Assembly (NCBI GenBank): GCA_030642425.1
Contig: DAOWNU010000031.1
Span: 1-10,141, forward strand
DNA length: 10,141 nucleotides
Direction: 5' to 3'
Origin: a bacterium
GTDB lineage: Bacteria > UBP14 > UBA6098
Each line of letters opens with the position of its first letter. Position 1 is the stretch's first letter. The notes under the pieces are model-generated. The model worked only from the letters and a program-made list of their open reading frames with translations. It did no database searches and was not told the origin of the DNA. Positions 5,949 to 10,141 of the stretch are shown here, piece by piece. The position numbers and the translations under genes are program-made.

Positions 5949-6824
5949 GTGGCGAAACGAAGAAAGAAAAAGAATTTTTTTTGCGAATGGGGTCAACTCA
6001 TTCGATGGCAGAACACGCTTGTCGCGCTGGTCTGTGTTTTTATTGCATTCAAGCTTGGCGATACGGTTTTGCCTCAACCCGCTCGCTTTCTGGTGTATCT
6101 CATCGTCGGCCTGATATTCGCAGGCGGCAATGTCCTCAATGATTTTGTGGATGTCGATTCGGACAGGGTCGGACATCCCAAAAGGCCGCTTCCAACCGGC
6201 AGCATCGCGCGAAAATCGGCGCTTTTGGTCGGTATAGCCCTTCTCGCTTCGGGTTTGCTGACGGATATTTTCTGCATTAAATATTTCGGAGTTATGCCCG
6301 TTCTTCTTGGCGTATTGGCGGCGGTTCTGCTGCTTTTTTACGATTTTATCGGCGGAAAAATTCCGCTGCTCGGCAATTTTATTGTGTCCCTTCTCGCAGG
6401 ATTACTGTTCATTTTCGCGGGGAGCGTTCAGGGGCTTACTCACGGCCATATTTTCGCCGCGGGCTTCGCAACTTTTATTCATCTCGGGCGCGAGATTGTG
6501 AAAGATATCGCGGACCGCGAGGCGGACGAATCGGTGGGAATCCGAACTCTGTCCTCGGTAATCGGCGACCGAAAGGCGGCGCAACTCGCCTCCCTGTCGA
6601 TGTTTATCGTGATCCCGCTGACCATTATTCCATATTTTATGGGCGTTTTCTCGGAATGGTATCTCGGTGCGGTTATTCTTTTCGCCGACCTGCCGATTCT
6701 TCTCATTGCATGGCTTTTACCGGGGAATATAACTCCCCACCGGGCAAAGAAATACGCCGGTGACATAAAGTGGATTATCATCGGCGGTCTTTTCGCGCTG
6801 TTTCTCGGGGGGATTTCGTCATGA
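5949..6824 (+). CDS. UbiA-family prenyltransferase, DGGGP-synthase-like
   Basis: This 291-aa integral membrane protein has the two Mg-diphosphate binding motifs of UbiA enzymes: N64-D65-xx-D68-xxx-D72 (in NDFVDVDSDRVGHPKRPLPTG) and D186-xx-D189-xxx-D193 (in KDIADREADESVG), with about eight hydrophobic helices between and after them. The first motif followed by HPKRPLPTG is typical of (di)geranylgeranylglyceryl phosphate synthases. These attach a geranylgeranyl chain to a glycerol-phosphate ether lipid precursor, and homologues occur in several bacterial lineages. Protoheme, quinone or chlorophyll branches of the family remain possible. The start is GTG 5949; no ATG, GTG or TTG lies in frame between the upstream stop (5895) and this codon, and no Shine-Dalgarno is visible. 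A lysine/arginine-rich N-terminus precedes the first helix. It overlaps dtd by 4 bp. Confidence 0.9.
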   Translation: MAKRRKKKNFFCEWGQLIRWQNTLVALVCVFIAFKLGDTVLPQPARFLVYLIVGLIFAGGNVLNDFVDVDSDRVGHPKRPLPTGSIARKSALLVGIALLASGLLTDIFCIKYFGVMPVLLGVLAAVLLLFYDFIGGKIPLLGNFIVSLLAGLLFIFAGSVQGLTHGHIFAAGFATFIHLGREIVKDIADREADESVGIRTLSSVIGDRKAAQLASLSMFIVIPLTIIPYFMGVFSEWYLGAVILFADLPILLIAWLLPGNITPHRAKKYAGDIKWIIIGGLFALFLGGISS

Positions 6825-7291
6825 TAGCGGTTCTCCAGCGCGTTTCGGGCGCTTCGGTCTCGGTGGATAATAAGATTGTGGGCAAGATCGGGCGCGGGCT
6901 GGTCGTTTTTGTGGGAGTGTTTGCCGACGATACGGAAGAAGACGCGCTTTTTCTGGCCCGCAAATGCCCCAATCTGCGCATTTTCGAGGACGATTCGGAA
7001 AATATGAATCTTTCGCTTCTCGATGTGGGCGGTGAAATACTCGCTATCAGCCAGTTCACGCTCTGCGCCAACGTTAGAAAAGGCCGCAGACCGAATTTTA
7101 CGGCGGCAATGGAACCTCGCGGCGCCAATGCCCTCTACGAGTTATTCTGCGATTCGACCAGACGGACCGGAATAAAAGTCGAGACGGGCGTTTTCCGAGC
7201 GCACATGAGCGTGAATATTATCAACGACGGCCCGGTGACGATTATATTGAACTCGCGCGAATCGCGCCGGGGGAATTTGAAGGCTTTATGA
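6821..7291 (+). CDS. dtd: D-aminoacyl-tRNA deacylase (Dtd)
   Basis: This cytosolic enzyme hydrolyses D-amino acids and glycine from mischarged tRNAs. At 156 aa it has the usual length plus a short C-terminal extension. The N-terminus MIAVLQRVSGASVSV, the SQFTLCANVRKGRRPNF segment (SQFTL at about 77-81) and the Gly-cisPro motif in INDGPVT near the C-terminus are diagnostic. The start is ATG 6821, overlapping the TGA of the prenyltransferase as ATGA, with CGGGGGGA just upstream. A start at 6770 in the same frame would add 17 residues that do not belong to the family, so I rejected it. Translational coupling to the upstream gene is likely. The tail after VTIILNSRE is basic and probably unstructured. 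Confidence 0.96.
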   Translation: MIAVLQRVSGASVSVDNKIVGKIGRGLVVFVGVFADDTEEDALFLARKCPNLRIFEDDSENMNLSLLDVGGEILAISQFTLCANVRKGRRPNFTAAMEPRGANALYELFCDSTRRTGIKVETGVFRAHMSVNIINDGPVTIILNSRESRRGNLKAL

Positions 7292-7311
7292 TTTGAAAAA
7301 GCATTTCACAT

Positions 7312-7330
7312 GTCGAGCGAGACGCTCGAC
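7312..7330. other. Perfect 8-bp hairpin between dtd and maf
   Basis: The arms GTCGAGCG (7312-7319) and CGCTCGAC (7323-7330) enclose the loop AGA, the same loop as in the 467-495 hairpin. It lies about 20 nt after the dtd stop. No T-run follows on either strand, so it may be an mRNA-stabilising or REP-like hairpin rather than an intrinsic terminator. Confidence 0.6.
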
Positions 7331-7337
7331 CTTAAAA

Positions 7338-7343
7338 TATAAT
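7338..7343 (+). promoter_or_regulatory. Perfect -10 hexamer upstream of maf, weak promoter candidate
   Basis: TATAAT lies 57 nt before the maf start, but the expected -35 position falls in the hairpin stem and has no TTGACA-like sequence. It may be a weak or activator-dependent promoter, or chance in an A+T-rich gap. Confidence 0.25.
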
Positions 7344-7400
7344 TATCAAAGAGCATAAAGGGTTTAGACATTAGGATTTTTTACCAAGCAAAATGAAAAC

Positions 7401-8015
7401 ATGACCTCGATACGCAAAATATATCTGGCCTCGCACTCCCCGCGGCGAAAGGAATTGCTCGAAAGGACGGGCATTCCATTCGAATTCGTGGAGCGCAATG
7501 ACGTTGCCGTGCCGGAATTCGACAGCGAAAAACCACACGAATATGCAGTCGCGCTCGCACTCGCAAAGGCCAAAGCCGCTATCGCCCCCCCGGACGCGCT
7601 GGTTCTCGGATGCGATACTATTGTAATCCAGCGGAAAGAGCTTCTCGAAAAACCAAAATCGCCCGGGCAGGCCGCAGAATTTCTCAAAAGACTACGGGAC
7701 GACTGGCATCAGGTTTTCACCGGAATCGCCCTTTTCGAGTCCTCGACCGGCCGCGAAGAGACCGCTTTCGAGATGACGCGGGTCGGATTCGGGCCGATGT
7801 CCGACGACGATATCGAGGCCTATGTCGCTTCCGGGGAGCCGATGGACAAGGCGGGAGCCTATGGTATTCAAGAAAAAGGGGCGTTGCTCGTGCGGGAGAT
7901 CAGGGGCGATTATTTTAATGTTGTGGGATTACCACTTTTTCGCTTGACAGTTCTGCTTGCGCGCTTTAATATATTAGTTCGAGATTTGATTGGGGCGGAT
8001 GGGAATCGGACTTAA
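7401..8015 (+). CDS. maf: Maf-family nucleoside triphosphate pyrophosphatase
   Basis: Maf proteins hydrolyse non-canonical or surplus nucleotides (dTTP, UTP and modified bases, depending on subgroup) to the monophosphate. At 204 aa this is the usual length. Visible motifs are S11-H-S-P-R-R-K-E-L-L near the N-terminus, the GCDTIV loop with catalytic D72, K85, WHQVFTGIAL (102-111), and D149-K-A-G-A-Y-G-I-Q157 followed by GDYFNVVGLPL. The DKAGAYGIQ form points to the YhdE-like dTTP/UTP pyrophosphatase subgroup. ATG 7401 fits the family start; the ribosome binding site is weak. The last ~75 nt double as the promoter of the next gene, and a hairpin spans the stop codon. Confidence 0.95.
   Translation: MTSIRKIYLASHSPRRKELLERTGIPFEFVERNDVAVPEFDSEKPHEYAVALALAKAKAAIAPPDALVLGCDTIVIQRKELLEKPKSPGQAAEFLKRLRDDWHQVFTGIALFESSTGREETAFEMTRVGFGPMSDDDIEAYVASGEPMDKAGAYGIQEKGALLVREIRGDYFNVVGLPLFRLTVLLARFNILVRDLIGADGNRT
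7944..7972 (+). promoter_or_regulatory. Promoter inside the 3' end of maf, driving the rodZ-like gene
   Basis: A perfect TTGACA (7944-7949), a 17-nt spacer and TAATAT (7967-7972, 4/6) point to transcription from about 7979. That leaves a leader of about 87 nt before GTG 8066, which carries two inverted repeats. Confidence 0.55.
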
Positions 8016-8047
8016 AGTTATGCTTTAAGTATTCGGGTTTATAAACC
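8010..8047 (+). promoter_or_regulatory. Two inverted repeats in the leader of the rodZ-like gene
   Basis: Arms ACTTAAAG (8010-8017) and CTTTAAGT (8023-8030) enclose a 5-nt loop and span the maf stop codon (8013-8015). Six nt further, GGTTTATAAACC (8036-8047) is a perfect 12-bp palindrome. They lie between the predicted transcription start and the GTG start, so they could be an operator or leader structures. The first is too A+T-rich, and lacks a T-run, for a convincing terminator. Confidence 0.5.
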
Positions 8048-8065
8048 ATTAACCAACTACTTATT

Positions 8066-9091
8066 GTGAGAGAACTTGGTGAATACCTAAAACAGATGCG
8101 ACAGGCCAAAGGTCTGTCTGTCGAAGATGTGGCATCGGCAACGAAAATAAGCGTCGCATATATTACCGCTCTCGAAGAGGGCGATTTCGAAAAACTCCCT
8201 ACGGACATATATGTCAGGGGGTTTATTAAAAGCTACGGTCAGCTTCTCGGCGCCGATCTGGACGAATTAAACTCCCGATACGAGACCGAAAAACCGAAGC
8301 CAAAGGCCAGAAGGATTTTTTCGGGCAAGCCAAAAGAGGCGCCGCCCTACGAACCGCCGATCCCAAAAAGCAAGATCGGCAAGAAAAGGGTTCTTCCGCG
8401 AAAAATCACACTCAGCGGCTCGAACATCATTATTATAATAGTGATTATCGTTGTTGCTATCGCTGTTATTAAAATTTTCATCGGCAAAAAACCACCGGCA
8501 GGCCCGCCGATAACCAATGTTACCGACATTCTGGAGAAAGACACTACCGGCGACAAAAATGGCCGCCTGACCGTTTCTCTCACGGAAACAGACCTCACAC
8601 AGGAAATCCGGCTCGAACTGTCGGAAATCAATCCGGCATGGGCGCTCGGTCGCGCGGACTCATTGACACTCGCGGTCGTGGCGAGACAGCAAACATGGAT
8701 ACTTATCGAGACCGACTATAAACGCGCGTTCAAGGGCGATATCGAGCGCGGCGACACAATGACTTTCCGGGCAAAAAACGCATTTTTTATAACGATGGGC
8801 AACCCGAACGTGATGCACCTTATGATAAACGGTTTCGACCTTTCGGAATGGCCGGAAAGATCATATCCCATGGACCTCGATATCAACAGGGCAAATGTTC
8901 TGCAGCTTCTCGAAGGTGTCGAGATAGTCTCGCTCCCGAGGCCGCCAAGGCCGAATATTATCGGCGCTCCGCCGGAGGAAATCGACTCGCTTCTGCAGCC
9001 TCCGCCGATACGCACGCGCGAACTGGGACTTCGAGAAGATAGCCGATCGACACTCGAAAACGACACGCCGCCGAACGAGGGGCCGGAATAA
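8066..9091 (+). CDS. rodZ: RodZ-like protein: N-terminal HTH, one membrane helix, C-terminal DUF4115-type domain
   Basis: RodZ links the MreB cytoskeleton to the elongation machinery in rod-shaped bacteria. Residues 3-60 form the HTH_25-type fold (LGEYLKQMRQAKGLSVEDVASATKIS ... IYVRGFIKSYGQLLG). A charged, proline-rich linker follows to about 118. A single helix of almost uninterrupted I and V spans 119-139. The outer part ends in a RodZ C-terminal domain at about 200-260 (QQTWILIETDYKRAFKGDIERGDTMTF ... FFITMGNPNVMHLMINGFDL). A further 80 residues rich in proline and acidic residues close the chain. The start is GTG 8066, the only ATG, GTG or TTG start in frame after the stop at 8042 that keeps the HTH whole; the ribosome binding site is weak. 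The next gene follows after 29 nt. Confidence 0.88.
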   Translation: MRELGEYLKQMRQAKGLSVEDVASATKISVAYITALEEGDFEKLPTDIYVRGFIKSYGQLLGADLDELNSRYETEKPKPKARRIFSGKPKEAPPYEPPIPKSKIGKKRVLPRKITLSGSNIIIIIVIIVVAIAVIKIFIGKKPPAGPPITNVTDILEKDTTGDKNGRLTVSLTETDLTQEIRLELSEINPAWALGRADSLTLAVVARQQTWILIETDYKRAFKGDIERGDTMTFRAKNAFFITMGNPNVMHLMINGFDLSEWPERSYPMDLDINRANVLQLLEGVEIVSLPRPPRPNIIGAPPEEIDSLLQPPPIRTRELGLREDSRSTLENDTPPNEGPE

Positions 9092-9120
9092 ACAAATGAA
9101 CTAAGATCGATAAACAAAGA

Positions 9121-10056
9121 ATGAAAACAACGCCCGAAAAAAACGGTTCAAGATTTTCGACAAGGCTGATTTGCGCCCTGCTATCGGGAGTGCTCCCCGG
9201 TTTTGGGCAGGCTATCCAGCGGCGCAATCTGCGCGCCTTCGATTTTCTCGTTCTCTATGGAACGTGCACGCTTGTTGCTTTGCTGTATGTGATCCAATTC
9301 GGCTGGGGCATCTGGACGCCCATTACAATGATCTTGTTGATAGTTATCCCCTCGACTTTCTCTTTTTTAGATGCCTTTTTCGACAGGTCCTCCCCCGGCG
9401 ACTCCGACACGGTTGTCCGCAGCATTATATTCTTTGTTTTTCTTTATATAGTAACTCTCGGCCCTCTCCACTTTATCAACTACATTGTAGGCTTCAAAGT
9501 ATATCGGCTGCCCAAAAGCGCTCTCCAGATAGAGCCTTATCTTCAACCCGGCGACGCTGTGATTTTTGACAGGGACGCATACGGTATCCGCAGCCTGCCG
9601 ATGCAAAGCGATTCCGTTCATCCGGGGGATATCGTTTTTCATAAACTGAAACACAACGGGCTTACACACGGAAAACATCACGTGCATCTCGTCCTGGCCT
9701 CTCCCCTCGACACGATTGTCTCCAAAAACAATGTTATTACAGTCAACGGCAGGCGGATTATCTATCCAACTCCGGTTGAATATCGCGGCGAACGCGATTT
9801 TGGGCCGGTAATTGTGCCAAAAGACGAGCTTTTTGTTATCGACAACACCTGGGATTTCTTCCCGATTTATCTGAAAGACGTTACCGGCAGGGCGATAGGC
9901 GTTCTCTGGTCGCAAGAATACGGCGGCGATTTTCGCATGGATCGTTTTGGGATGCGCCTTTCGCCGATAAAATTCCTCGAAGACCCGGTAGTATTTCCCG
10001 ATTTGGATTCGATTGCAGCGGACAGCACGGAGTCCGCTTCCGATTCTCTTCGATAA
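9121..10056 (+). CDS. Signal-peptidase-I-like (S26) membrane protein with degenerate catalytic sites
   Basis: The 311-aa chain begins with an LPGFGQ-containing segment and about four membrane helices (residues 15-125). An S26-like outer domain follows. Compared with the usual SMEPTLxxGD box, residues 136-145 read Q-I-E-P-Y-L-Q-P-G-D, so the catalytic Ser position is Gln136. The second box GDIVFHK is present (169-175). The IKRVIGLPGD box corresponds to HVHLVLASPLD (187-197), so the catalytic Lys position is His189. VNGRRI (208-213) and VPKDELFVIDNTWDF (232-246) match the later boxes, but GDNRDNS is reduced to IDN. It is therefore probably not a conventional Ser/Lys peptidase. Ser133 and His189 might form another arrangement, but this is speculation. 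The long acidic/serine tail (290-311) is unusual. Start ATG 9121; no clear Shine-Dalgarno. Confidence 0.8.
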   Translation: MKTTPEKNGSRFSTRLICALLSGVLPGFGQAIQRRNLRAFDFLVLYGTCTLVALLYVIQFGWGIWTPITMILLIVIPSTFSFLDAFFDRSSPGDSDTVVRSIIFFVFLYIVTLGPLHFINYIVGFKVYRLPKSALQIEPYLQPGDAVIFDRDAYGIRSLPMQSDSVHPGDIVFHKLKHNGLTHGKHHVHLVLASPLDTIVSKNNVITVNGRRIIYPTPVEYRGERDFGPVIVPKDELFVIDNTWDFFPIYLKDVTGRAIGVLWSQEYGGDFRMDRFGMRLSPIKFLEDPVVFPDLDSIAADSTESASDSLR

Positions 10057-10064
10057 ATTTCCTC

Positions 10065-10141
10065 TTGATATTTCATTCTTCGCTGTTATAATTAATATTA
10101 AGGTATAGACATATAGCGCGAGAGCGTTTGAGAAAGGAGAC
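10065..10141 (+). promoter_or_regulatory. Promoter and ribosome binding site of a gene just beyond the right edge
   Basis: TTGATA (10065-10070), a 16-nt spacer and a perfect TATAAT (10087-10092) form a good promoter 9 nt after the previous stop codon. The leader ends in AAGGAG (10134-10139), a strong Shine-Dalgarno, so a rightward gene should begin within about 10 nt of the window edge. Confidence 0.65.

Noticed and set aside
5823..6176. 117-codon minus-strand ORF
   Set aside because: It overlaps the divergent promoters and the first ~75 codons of the UbiA gene, which has clear family motifs on the other strand.
6770..6820. Upstream ATG start for dtd
   Set aside because: It would add 17 residues read within the 3' end of the prenyltransferase gene. 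Dtd proteins begin with MIA/MRAVxQRV, which matches the ATG at 6821.
7312..7330. Intrinsic terminator between dtd and maf
   Set aside because: The stem is strong but no T-run follows on either strand, so only a hairpin can be claimed.
9367..9915. 182-codon minus-strand ORF
   Set aside because: It is antisense to the signal-peptidase-like gene, with no ribosome binding site or domain.

Overview
The window is a chromosomal segment of a bacterium that I cannot name. The genes are bacterial in type: Maf, D-aminoacyl-tRNA deacylase, a RodZ-like protein and canonical TTGACA/TATAAT promoters, which are unlike the promoters of Bacteroidetes proper. Two features suggest an uncultured, rod-shaped lineage that need not be strictly aerobic, perhaps in or near the Fibrobacteres-Chlorobi-Bacteroidetes superphylum: a stand-alone adenosylcobalamin-dependent (class II) ribonucleotide reductase, and a UbiA prenyltransferase of the digeranylgeranylglyceryl-phosphate-synthase type. 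The placement is inference from gene content only.

Layout. (1) Positions 1-620 hold no confident gene. They contain a 12-copy, 21-bp tandem array that runs off the left edge, then a dense cluster of small hairpins sharing a GC-GGA-GC core (REP/BIME-like). (2) 623-1660, minus strand: an A+T-rich orphan membrane protein with an N-terminal coiled coil and two membrane helices. (3) 1661-2070: more of the same hairpins, organised as a ~116-bp tandem duplication, then a palindrome and a heptanucleotide repeat tract that runs into the nrdJ stop codon. (4) 2071-4473, minus: nrdJ. Its upstream region has a TTGACA -35 element flanked by TTGTGGAT motifs that resemble DnaA or NrdR boxes. (5) 4763-5752, minus: a membrane PAS-PAS protein with no output domain and its own good promoter. 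(6) From 5914 everything points right: UbiA-type prenyltransferase, dtd (4-bp ATGA overlap), maf, a RodZ-like HTH/membrane protein, a signal-peptidase-I-like membrane protein, and a promoter plus Shine-Dalgarno for a gene just beyond the right edge.

How the genes relate. The rightward block mixes housekeeping functions: membrane lipid synthesis, D-amino acid proofreading, removal of aberrant nucleotides, and cell shape or envelope. UbiA and dtd look translationally coupled. maf may be read through or have its own weak promoter. The rodZ-like gene has a clear promoter inside the 3' end of maf and probably carries the signal-peptidase-like gene with it (29-nt gap).

The most unusual points are these: the signal-peptidase homologue has lost its catalytic residues; the UbiA promoter places transcription start on the GTG start codon (leaderless mRNA); the PAS-PAS protein has no transmitter; and a composite two-hairpin repeat brackets the A+T-rich orphan membrane gene. 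I saw no CRISPR array, tRNA, rRNA or transposase gene. I cannot point to one clear new multi-gene system.
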